A stretch of DNA of 64,000 nucleotides from Paenibacillus sp. 32352 (GTDB lineage: Bacteria > Bacillota > Bacilli > Paenibacillales > NBRC-103111): contig NZ_MZNT01000003.1 of the NCBI RefSeq assembly GCF_002042965.1, positions 496,001 to 560,000 on the forward strand. The letters are read 5' to 3'. The notes under the pieces were generated by a model. It did not search any database, was not told where the DNA came from, and saw only the letters and a list, made by a program, of their open reading frames with translations. Below, piece by piece: positions 55,260 to 62,468 of the stretch. The position numbers and the translations under genes were made by a program. Every line of letters starts with the position of its first letter. The stretch's first letter is position 1.

Positions 55260-56282
55260 ATGAAGCATATCCTTATCGTCGACGACGAGCCTGTGATCCG
55301 CGCCGGATTAATGAAGCTGATCAAGCAGTACAGCCAATCGATTCAAGTACATGCAGTTCCAAACGGGATCGAGGCGATGGAGCTGATTCGCAAGCAGTAC
55401 CCGGATTTGGTATTTACGGATATTCGAATGCCCAAGATGGACGGTTTGGAGCTGTGCAGAAACATCTCACAAATGAATTCGCAAGTTCGAATGGTCGTTA
55501 TTTCCGGCTATGGCGACTTTACGTATGCGCAGAAATGCATGACCTTCGGGGTGAAGGAATATATGTTAAAGCCGGTTACGAAAGCAGAGCTTTACCCTGT
55601 GCTTGATCGTTTCCTTCATGAAGAGAAGAGCGCCTCCCTATCGATATCCGCATATGAAGATTGGCTTGAGCAAGCTGAGGCGGCTGTATGGACCGCTGAT
55701 TTCGATGGATTGGACCGGCTGCTCAGACGATGGAGGGGGGATGACCTGGCAGGAAGGCTGACGACAGAGCAGCTGCAGCAAACAGCAGAGAACGCGTTAC
55801 ATTCTTTAATAAAAAAATTAAACAGGCGAGAGCTGCTTCCGTTCGTCATCCGGTCCCCTTTTACAACGAGGTTAAGCCATGAGGCTGTGCTCGAGCTATT
55901 TGAATCCGAGCTGACTCAATTAAGCGACCAGCTGGTCCGGTGGCGGGGCGGCAATCAGAAAAGCGTTTTTGAAGAGGCCAAAGCCTACATAGATGAGCAT
56001 ATAGCCGAAGAAATCAGCTTGGAAGCAGTGGCGGAAAAGGTCGGTCTTGCTCCCACCTATTTCAGCTATTTCTTTAAAAAAATGACGAATGAAACGTTCG
56101 TCCAGTACCGGATGAAGAAACGAATCGAATTAGCCAAAAGACTGCTCGAGCTGCCGCATTATAAGATCGCAGACATAGGGATGGAGATAGGTTATCAAAA
56201 CTATCCCCATTTTACCAAAATATTCAAGAAGATGACGGGAACCTCCCCTTCCGAGTATCGGCAAATGCTAGGAATAAAATAA
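55260..56282 (+). CDS. Two-component response regulator with AraC-type DNA-binding domain (YesN-like)
   Basis: 340-aa cytoplasmic regulator. The receiver domain (1-120) has the acidic pocket D8/D9, phospho-acceptor D54 in VFTDIRMPKMDGLEL, the Thr/Ser position VISGYGDF, and K in MLKPVTKAEL. A linker leads to two HTH motifs at about 240-340 (ISLEAVAEKVGLAPTYFSYFFKKMTNETFVQYRMKKRIELAKRLL; YKIADIGMEIGYQNYPHFTKIFKKMTGTSPSEYRQ). Such regulators normally pair with a YesM-type kinase, absent here. The ATG at 55260 follows GGAAGGGATGAG. It stands before the GH31 gene and may control the cluster. Confidence 0.93.
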   Translation: MKHILIVDDEPVIRAGLMKLIKQYSQSIQVHAVPNGIEAMELIRKQYPDLVFTDIRMPKMDGLELCRNISQMNSQVRMVVISGYGDFTYAQKCMTFGVKEYMLKPVTKAELYPVLDRFLHEEKSASLSISAYEDWLEQAEAAVWTADFDGLDRLLRRWRGDDLAGRLTTEQLQQTAENALHSLIKKLNRRELLPFVIRSPFTTRLSHEAVLELFESELTQLSDQLVRWRGGNQKSVFEEAKAYIDEHIAEEISLEAVAEKVGLAPTYFSYFFKKMTNETFVQYRMKKRIELAKRLLELPHYKIADIGMEIGYQNYPHFTKIFKKMTGTSPSEYRQMLGIK

Positions 56283-56405
56283 AGGAACCGGATCAGGGAG
56301 AAAGTCATGCTACCGAGCTTCATCAATCATCCAGAAATCGCTTTCATGTATCATCAGCTATTATGGCACACATAGAAATAGTATTTAGGATGAGGAGATG
56401 TACTT

Positions 56406-58508
56406 ATGACGCATAGTAAATGGAAACAAACTGCACCCGGCATTTGGTCTGCGAAAGAAGGGGAGCCATTCTCATTATCCGCCATGTCCGTCATGGATAG
56501 AACGCCGAAGACCGAGGCATTGACGGCCATGAAGGAAGCCGTTTTCCCCTTGGATGCGGACAAAATCCGTATTGAAGCTACAGCCAGGCAAACGATCATT
56601 ACACTGCCTCTCGAGCCGGAGGAAAAGCTGTATGGCCTCGGCTTGCAGCTGCTGAAGCTTAATCATCGCGGACGGACCCGGTATCTTAGAGTAAACAGCG
56701 ATCCGAAACAGGACACCGGAGAAACCCATGCTCCGGTACCTTTCTACGTCTCAAGCAAAGGTTACGGCGTTATGGTGAACACATCGCGGATCGTATCGAT
56801 CTACTGCGGCTCGGCCGTCAGCCTGGACAGCGGCTTAAGCGGGGAAGCCAAGGACCGCAATGCGGACAAATCCTGGAAGGCCACTCCGGTGTCGGACACC
56901 GTGGAGATAGTTATTCAAGAACCGGGAGCCGAGCTCTTTATTTTCGGCGGCCCGACGCCGCTGGACGCGGTGAGACGGTACAATCTGTTCCATGGGGGAG
57001 GAGTCCTTCCGCCGAAATGGGGACTCGGGTTCTGGCACCGGGTGCCAAAAGCTTATACGGATGAGCAGGTCGTGGCAGAAGCGATGTCGTTCCGGGAAAG
57101 GGAATTCCCCTGCGACGTTATCGGCCTGGAGCCCGGCTGGCACAGCAAAAGCTATCCCGTCACCTATGAATGGAATCAGGAAAGATTCCCCGATCCTGAG
57201 GGCTTTGTTAAGCGAATGGCCGAAGAGGGATTTCAAATTAACTTGTGGGAGCATCCCTATGTATCTCCAGATGCATCCATCTATGAACCATTGAAGCCTT
57301 TGTCCGGTTCACACACTGTATGGCATGGTCTCGTGCCCGATTACACGCTCGAGTCAGCCAGAGAAATTTATATGAAGCAGCACGAGACGGAGCATGTAGA
57401 TATCGGCGTATCCGGCTACAAGCTCGACGAATGCGACGGAAGCGAACTGACTCGCAATTCGTGGATTTATCCGGCCCATGCCACATTTCCTTCCGGAGCG
57501 GACGGTGAGCAGATGCGACAACTGTACGGCTTGATGATCCAGAAGATGACCGATGACGTGTACCGCAGCAAAAACCGCCGTACCTACGGGCTTGCCAGAG
57601 CCTCATCTGCAGCGGCATCCTCGCTGCCGTATGTTCTATACTCGGATTTGTACGATCATCGTCAATTCGTAAGGGGGATGTGTAGCTCCAGCTTTAGCGG
57701 TCTGCTGTGGACTCCGGAGGTTCGTAAAGCGCGCAATGCTGAGGACTGGGTACGACGTATGCAGGTCGTATGCTTCTCGCCGCTCGCTATGGTAAATGCC
57801 TGGGCGGATGGAACGAAGCCATGGTCATTTCCTGAAGTCGAAGCGATTGTAAAAAAATACATCACATTGCGGATGAGGCTCATGCCGTACTTGTATTCTG
57901 CGTTTGCCCGGTACTGCTTCGAAGGGATTCCTCCGATTCGAGCCATGCAGCTGGAAAGCGGTACTGATTCTAGCTTGGCGGGCGGAGAGCATGTGCTGGA
58001 CTCCACTGACTTTGCGTACGGCGGAGTCATCGATACGGATGTGGATGATCAATTTATGGTGGGGGATTCTCTGCTTGTCGCCCCGTTGTTTGAGGGGGAG
58101 AGCGAGCGGGACGTCTATTTGCCTGCCGGCGTATGGTACGACTTTGAAACCGGGGAACGATGGGAAGGCGGCCGTACCATCCGGGTTAGCGCAGGCTTGG
58201 ACCGAATTCCGGTCTTTGTAAAGAACGGCGCGATCCTTCCAATGATGCCCGTCATGCAGCATGCCCCGGCAGCAGGAGAATCCGTCGATCTGGAGCTGCA
58301 TCATTATGGCGATGCCCCCGGGAGGTTTCAGCTTTTCGATGATGATGGAGTCAGCTTCGCCTATGAAACAGGGGCATATCGATGGAGAACGCTGGAGGCG
58401 CGAGCTCAAGCAGACGGCACGTTAAGTGGAAATGTCTCCGCCGTCGATGAAGAATGGTCATCGGCTTACCGTACATTTACCTGGATTTTCCATCATCGTG
58501 GCGAATGA
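56406..58508 (+). CDS. GH31 family glycoside hydrolase
   Basis: 700-aa alpha-glucosidase/alpha-xylosidase-type enzyme with no signal peptide, so probably cytoplasmic. An N-terminal beta-sandwich (about 1-190; YGLGLQLLKLNHRGRTRYLRVNSD) precedes the (beta/alpha)8 barrel, which has PPKWGLGFWHRVP, DVIGLEPGW, the nucleophile segment GYKLDECDGSE, and YSDLYDHRQFVRGMCSSSFSGLLWTPEVR around the acid/base. C-terminal beta domains (PLFEGESERDVYLPAGVWYDFETGERWEGG) follow. Position next to an Axe2-like esterase suggests plant hemicellulose oligosaccharides such as xyloglucan. Exact specificity cannot be read. GAGGAGA precedes the ATG. Confidence 0.9.
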   Translation: MTHSKWKQTAPGIWSAKEGEPFSLSAMSVMDRTPKTEALTAMKEAVFPLDADKIRIEATARQTIITLPLEPEEKLYGLGLQLLKLNHRGRTRYLRVNSDPKQDTGETHAPVPFYVSSKGYGVMVNTSRIVSIYCGSAVSLDSGLSGEAKDRNADKSWKATPVSDTVEIVIQEPGAELFIFGGPTPLDAVRRYNLFHGGGVLPPKWGLGFWHRVPKAYTDEQVVAEAMSFREREFPCDVIGLEPGWHSKSYPVTYEWNQERFPDPEGFVKRMAEEGFQINLWEHPYVSPDASIYEPLKPLSGSHTVWHGLVPDYTLESAREIYMKQHETEHVDIGVSGYKLDECDGSELTRNSWIYPAHATFPSGADGEQMRQLYGLMIQKMTDDVYRSKNRRTYGLARASSAAASSLPYVLYSDLYDHRQFVRGMCSSSFSGLLWTPEVRKARNAEDWVRRMQVVCFSPLAMVNAWADGTKPWSFPEVEAIVKKYITLRMRLMPYLYSAFARYCFEGIPPIRAMQLESGTDSSLAGGEHVLDSTDFAYGGVIDTDVDDQFMVGDSLLVAPLFEGESERDVYLPAGVWYDFETGERWEGGRTIRVSAGLDRIPVFVKNGAILPMMPVMQHAPAAGESVDLELHHYGDAPGRFQLFDDDGVSFAYETGAYRWRTLEARAQADGTLSGNVSAVDEEWSSAYRTFTWIFHHRGE

Positions 58509-58577
58509 AAGACAAGCAGCAGGACGAGTTCCATATGGAATCAATACATTCTTATCTTAAGTTAGGAGGATTAGGAG

Positions 58578-59207
58578 ATGTCACCATGGATTCAGCAGGG
58601 GGATACGGTATTATTTCAAGGCGATAGCATTACCGATGCCAAGCGGGTAAGAGATGACGGAAATGATCTGGGTAAAGGCTATGCTCTAATGGCGGCTGCT
58701 CAATATGGCTCGTTATATCCCGAGCAGCAGGTAAGGTTCGTGAACCGGGGAATAAGCGGCAACAGGGTCAAAGACCTTCAGGCCCGTTGGCAGGCGGATT
58801 GTCTTGATTTGAAGCCCGATGTCGTTTCTATTTACATAGGAATTAATGATACCTGGAGACGCTATGACCGCAACGACCCCACCTCAACGGAGCAATATGA
58901 GTCTGGCTATAGAAGCTTGCTGGAACAGACCGCCAAGCTAGGTGCAAGGCTGGTGCTGGTTGAGCCTTTTGTACTGCCGGTGCCGGAAGACCGCAAGCAG
59001 TGGAGAGAGGATCTGGATCCCAAGATCCAGGTTGTCCGTGAGCTGGCACGCGAATACGGAGCACGGCTGGTGCCGCTAGACGGCTTATTCGCACAAGCGT
59101 CGACACGGGCCGATTCCGCTTATTGGGCGCCGGATGGCGTACACCCATCACCCGCAGGTCACGCTCTGATTGCCAAGGCATGGCTGCAAGCTGTAGGAGC
59201 CATTTAA
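58578..59207 (+). CDS. SGNH-family esterase, Axe2-like (probable xylo-oligosaccharide acetylesterase)
   Basis: 209-aa cytoplasmic hydrolase, the usual length of Geobacillus Axe2-type enzymes. Four SGNH blocks are present: VLFQGDSITDAKRVR (nucleophile S17), VNRGISGNRVKDLQARW, VSIYIGINDTWRRYD (Asn block), and WAPDGVHPSPAGHALIAKAW (D186, H189). It resembles Axe2 in GISGN..DL.ARW and GINDxWR. It likely removes acetyl groups from xylo-oligosaccharides after uptake. TTAGGAGGATTAGGAG precedes the ATG. GH31 lies 69 bp upstream. Confidence 0.88.
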   Translation: MSPWIQQGDTVLFQGDSITDAKRVRDDGNDLGKGYALMAAAQYGSLYPEQQVRFVNRGISGNRVKDLQARWQADCLDLKPDVVSIYIGINDTWRRYDRNDPTSTEQYESGYRSLLEQTAKLGARLVLVEPFVLPVPEDRKQWREDLDPKIQVVRELAREYGARLVPLDGLFAQASTRADSAYWAPDGVHPSPAGHALIAKAWLQAVGAI

Positions 59208-59213
59208 GCTTAG

Positions 59214-59277
59214 AAAAACAGCCCCACTGGCTGGTTGCGCCGGAATCTCAGCGCCTCCACCTGGTGGGGCTGTTTGG
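59214..59277. terminator. Hairpin terminator between esterase and isomerase-like genes
   Basis: AAACAGCCCCAC pairs with GTGGGGCTGTTT at the base of a long loop. Read on the minus strand it is followed by a T run, fitting the convergent minus-strand operon; on the plus strand the T tract is short. Confidence 0.7.
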
Positions 59278-59279
59278 GT

Positions 59280-60128
59280 CTATTCAAGTCCTGCTGCACG
59301 GTATACTTGACGAAATGCTTCCTGTGATCTCTGCAGGAGCTGCTCACTGGATTGCTTCAAGGGCTCCGGAGTCAAAATTTCCTGGGCGATGACTCCGCGG
59401 TATCCGATCCGATGCAGAGCCTGTAGAAACCCGGGAAGATCGATGACTCCTTCACCGGGAAACAGCCTGTCGTTGTCCAGAACCTCCGAGACGGGAAGGT
59501 TCGGCGCGTCATTGATGTGGACGAGCACAATGTTCGAAGCATCCAGCTGAAGGATAGCGTCCGCATCAAGCTCGTTCGTGTACCAGTGATAGCTGTCGAA
59601 CAGCAAGCCGACATTGCGTTCTCCTATTGTCTCGATCCAATCCAAGGTATCCTGCAGACCCCAAATAAAAGGGTTTTTCCAGCGAGTTCTTAGATGGTGG
59701 GGACCGACAAATTCCAATCCGAGACGAATGCCGTAGGGGGCTAGCATCTGTGCACAAACTCTTAAACGCCGTGTCGCTGCTGCCATGAAAGGAGCGGAGG
59801 CATGATCCGTCGATGGAAGGATGTAAGTGCAGCAGGCGGTGCATCCCAGAGCAGAAGCTGCTTCCGCATACCGGACGAGCGTGGGCAGTCCTGACATAAA
59901 TTCTTGCTCTGTTGTTCTCCATTGAACGGGCAGCCCGATCGTTGCTATCTGAATTTTGGCCTCTTTGAGAATGGCCCGAACGCCGCCCAATCCTTTCTCT
60001 TGTATCCATCTTTCCAATTCCGCTCCGTCGGCGGCTATGGCTTCGAAGCCGTATGCCGCCGCCGCATGAACAAATTCCTCAATCGAGCCTACGTCGCCAA
60101 TCCCAGCTCGTGTCAAGCCTTTCAACAT
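59280..60128 (-). CDS. Sugar phosphate isomerase/epimerase-like TIM-barrel protein
   Basis: 282-aa xylose-isomerase-like (AP_endonuc_2) barrel. Metal-binding residues are visible in LGLEFVGPHH (Glu), GLLFDSYHWYTN (Asp, His), VLVHINDAPN (His), and VIAQEIL (Glu). Many such proteins act as epimerases or hydrolases of sugar derivatives. ATG 60128 has GAGGAGG upstream; an in-frame ATG at 60167 would overlap the preceding gene. It is the second gene of a minus-strand pair with a Gfo/Idh/MocA oxidoreductase, 26 bp apart, typical of sugar or inositol catabolism. Confidence 0.87.
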   Translation of the reverse strand: MLKGLTRAGIGDVGSIEEFVHAAAAYGFEAIAADGAELERWIQEKGLGGVRAILKEAKIQIATIGLPVQWRTTEQEFMSGLPTLVRYAEAASALGCTACCTYILPSTDHASAPFMAAATRRLRVCAQMLAPYGIRLGLEFVGPHHLRTRWKNPFIWGLQDTLDWIETIGERNVGLLFDSYHWYTNELDADAILQLDASNIVLVHINDAPNLPVSEVLDNDRLFPGEGVIDLPGFLQALHRIGYRGVIAQEILTPEPLKQSSEQLLQRSQEAFRQVYRAAGLE

Positions 60129-60154
60129 AGTGCAGCCTCCTCTAAGAATGATTG

Positions 60155-61228
60155 CTATAGCGTCCAATCCAAAACAACCTCGTGACCGGTTCTGGAGGAT
60201 TCATAGATGGCATCGAGAATCAGGTTGTTGGTAAACCCAGTCATGACCGAAGTATCAGGCTGCTTACCCTCACGGATGCATTCGATAAAATGCCGGCTTA
60301 AGCGAATCCGTCCGCCTTCATCGTTCGAAGGAGGGGTTAGACTGACTTCCACGGCGCGGTCAAACGACTCGGTCAAGAGCTTCCCTTGGTTGCCGCGAAT
60401 GGAAGCGCCGCCTTCGGAGCCCATCAGGTGAATAAAATGCTGGCTGTCCGTGTCCATATGAACAGCCCAGCTGACATCCAAGGACAGGGTGCTGCCGTCC
60501 TCCATCTTGATTAGTGCGGCCGCCAGGTCCTCTACATCGAACCTGCCGTTCCAGTCGGGAGTTCCCCAAGTCCCGATACCGCGCTTTTTCGGCCCGAATT
60601 CCGCATAAGTGGATCCGTAGACGGAAACAGGCTTCGGATTGCCCATCAAGAAAAAGGCCAGATCCAGCATATGAACTCCGATATCGATCAGCGGACCGCC
60701 TCCCGATTCCTCGCTCCGGGTAAACCATGTTCCCCAGCCCGGTATGCCTTTGCGGCGAAGCCACCCTGCCTTGGCGTGATAGATTCGTCCGAAGGCGCCT
60801 TTATCAGCCTGCTGCTTTAGCTGCAGAGGCAGCCATTCCCAGCGCATCTGATGCGGGATCATGAGCACCTTGCCGCTCTCGCGCTGGGCATTGACGATGT
60901 CGCGGGCCGAAGGAACATCGATAGCCATGGGCTTCTCCAACAGCACATGCTTGCCTGCTTTAAGAGCCTGAATTGCCAGCGGAGCATGCCATTTGTTGGG
61001 GACTCCTATGACAACAGCATCGATATCGGGGGCGGACAGCAGCTCCTCCGCGGTTTCGCAGCAGCGGGGGATGCTGTATTCCGCAGCCCTCTGCTGTGCC
61101 AGCGGGTAGTAGGAATCGGTGACCGCAGTAACGATTGCATCCTGCGGGAGCTGTTGAAACGTTTGAATATGGACCCGGCCTATGTTGCCGGCTCCCAGGA
61201 TGCCAATGCGAATAGGTTGTGATTTCAA
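60155..61228 (-). CDS. Gfo/Idh/MocA family NAD(P)-dependent oxidoreductase
   Basis: 357-aa dehydrogenase. The N-terminal Rossmann fold has IRIGILGAGNIGRVHIQTFQQ, and EKPMAIDVPSARDIV carries the conserved EKP lysine. The C-terminal domain has GGGPLIDIGVHMLDLAFFLMG, which contains the usual catalytic-region D and H. Substrate unknown; sugar or inositol derivatives are likely. The start is TTG 61228, with AAGGAGGG 6 nt upstream. It is divergent from the AraC regulator and leads the minus-strand pair. Confidence 0.92.
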   Translation of the reverse strand: MKSQPIRIGILGAGNIGRVHIQTFQQLPQDAIVTAVTDSYYPLAQQRAAEYSIPRCCETAEELLSAPDIDAVVIGVPNKWHAPLAIQALKAGKHVLLEKPMAIDVPSARDIVNAQRESGKVLMIPHQMRWEWLPLQLKQQADKGAFGRIYHAKAGWLRRKGIPGWGTWFTRSEESGGGPLIDIGVHMLDLAFFLMGNPKPVSVYGSTYAEFGPKKRGIGTWGTPDWNGRFDVEDLAAALIKMEDGSTLSLDVSWAVHMDTDSQHFIHLMGSEGGASIRGNQGKLLTESFDRAVEVSLTPPSNDEGGRIRLSRHFIECIREGKQPDTSVMTGFTNNLILDAIYESSRTGHEVVLDWTL

Positions 61229-61247
61229 TGGAGACCCTCCTTATAAT

Positions 61248-61273
61248 TTTCGAAGAAAAACGGTTTCGAAGAA
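61248..61273. promoter_or_regulatory. Direct repeats TTTCGAAGAA in the divergent promoter region
   Basis: TTTCGAAGAA occurs at 61248-61257 and 61264-61273, 16 bp apart, between the oxidoreductase and AraC genes. AraC-family proteins usually bind direct repeats at such spacing, so this is a candidate operator. Confidence 0.5.
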
Positions 61274-61301
61274 GTGCATCAATTTTTGGACAAACCGCAT
61301 G

Positions 61302-61330
61302 TTGTCAGAAAACGATTTCTTTCTTATAGT
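61302..61330 (+). promoter_or_regulatory. Sigma-A promoter of the AraC regulator
   Basis: TTGTCA (61302-61307) and TATAGT (61325-61330) are 17 bp apart. It lies just downstream of the direct repeats and rules out the upstream in-frame GTG 61274 as start. Confidence 0.7.
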
Positions 61331-61405
61331 AAGATGGAACGCAATAAAAAGCGTCCCAATTTTTACGGGAGATATCCCAATATTTCAGCAGGGGTGAATT
61401 TGGAT

Positions 61406-62293
61406 ATGGCTGTCATTCCGCGGTATGTAACCCATTATCCGAATATGGATTCGTCCTTTCCTTTCCATATAAAGATTCATAGGCTGGAAAACGGCTTCGA
61501 ATCGCATCGGCATGATTTTATGGAATTTTCATACGTCATTGCGGGGTATGGATCGGAGATTATTAACGGCGTGGAGCATCGGATGATGCCGGGGACCTTC
61601 ACTCTCGTTATGCCTTACCAGTATCACGAGATCATCTCCGAGCCGGGTCAGCCGCTTATTTTATATAACTGTAATTTCGGGCTGCATCTGTATGCGCAAG
61701 GGGAACAGATTCCGGGGATCGACTGGCTCCAAGCGGAAGAGTCGCTGCCGCCTTTTGCCCAAATCGAGGAATCCGAGCATGCTTATTTTGTGTCGGCCTT
61801 GGAAGAAATGCGCAGGGAGTACATGGAGGAGAATTTGTGGAAGCATGCGCTTCTCAAAGCCAAGCTTACGGAAGTGTTGGTCCGCTTTGACCGGTTTCGA
61901 AGAAGCGCCGAATCGCCGGGAGCGGTGGGCGGTACCCTGTGCGAGAAGGATAAGGTACAGCCTAAGGGGAGCATTTGGCAGGTGCTGCATTATATCCATA
62001 CCCATTATCAGGATGATCTGACCTTATCGGGCATTGCGGATAGTTTCGGATTTAGTGTGCCGTATTTGAGCGAGCTGTTTAAAAAAGCTGTTGGGCAAAA
62101 TTTCCTCGCCTTCGTACATGAGGTCCGGATTAGACAGGCGTGCGCCCTGCTGGTCTCTACTGAAATGAACGTATCCGACATTGCGCTCGAAACCGGGTAC
62201 GGCTCCTACAATACATTTTCGCGGATATTTAGGGAAACGAAAGGAATGACGCCGGCAGCATACCGGAAGCTGAAAGCCATGCAGCCCCAATGA
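61406..62293 (+). CDS. AraC family transcriptional regulator with cupin sensor domain
   Basis: 295-aa regulator. The N-terminal cupin-like domain (FPFHIKIHRLENGFESHRHDFMEFSYVIAGYGSEIINGVEHRMMPGTFTLVMPYQYHEI) has the usual metal/sugar-binding His pattern. Two C-terminal HTH motifs follow (DDLTLSGIADSFGFSVPYLSELFKKAVGQNFLAFVHEVRIRQACALL; VSDIALETGYGSYNTFSRIFRETKGMTPAAYRK). ATG 61406 has AGGGGTG 9 nt upstream; earlier in-frame starts lie at or before the promoter. It most likely regulates the divergent oxidoreductase-isomerase pair. Confidence 0.9.
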   Translation: MAVIPRYVTHYPNMDSSFPFHIKIHRLENGFESHRHDFMEFSYVIAGYGSEIINGVEHRMMPGTFTLVMPYQYHEIISEPGQPLILYNCNFGLHLYAQGEQIPGIDWLQAEESLPPFAQIEESEHAYFVSALEEMRREYMEENLWKHALLKAKLTEVLVRFDRFRRSAESPGAVGGTLCEKDKVQPKGSIWQVLHYIHTHYQDDLTLSGIADSFGFSVPYLSELFKKAVGQNFLAFVHEVRIRQACALLVSTEMNVSDIALETGYGSYNTFSRIFRETKGMTPAAYRKLKAMQPQ

Positions 62294-62427
62294 CATGAAC
62301 TGACTTCGGGGCCAAAGATTTCATGCTGAGGCGGAGTTGCAAGCCATTGATGAGATGAAGCGGAAAGAGGGCGGCAAGCCGAGTCCCTCATCTGTATTCT
62401 TTGGTGCCCAGTAAGCCATACATAGGG

Positions 62428-62468
62428 AAGCCCCGAGAGACTGGAAGCGTCGCTCAGGGCTTTTTACT
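62428..62468. terminator. Terminator between the AraC regulator and the sulfatase gene
   Basis: AAGCCCCGAG pairs with CTCAGGGCTT around GAGACTGGAAGCGTCG-type inner stem; TTTTTA follows on the plus strand. It overlaps the minus-strand sulfatase stop region. Confidence 0.75.
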
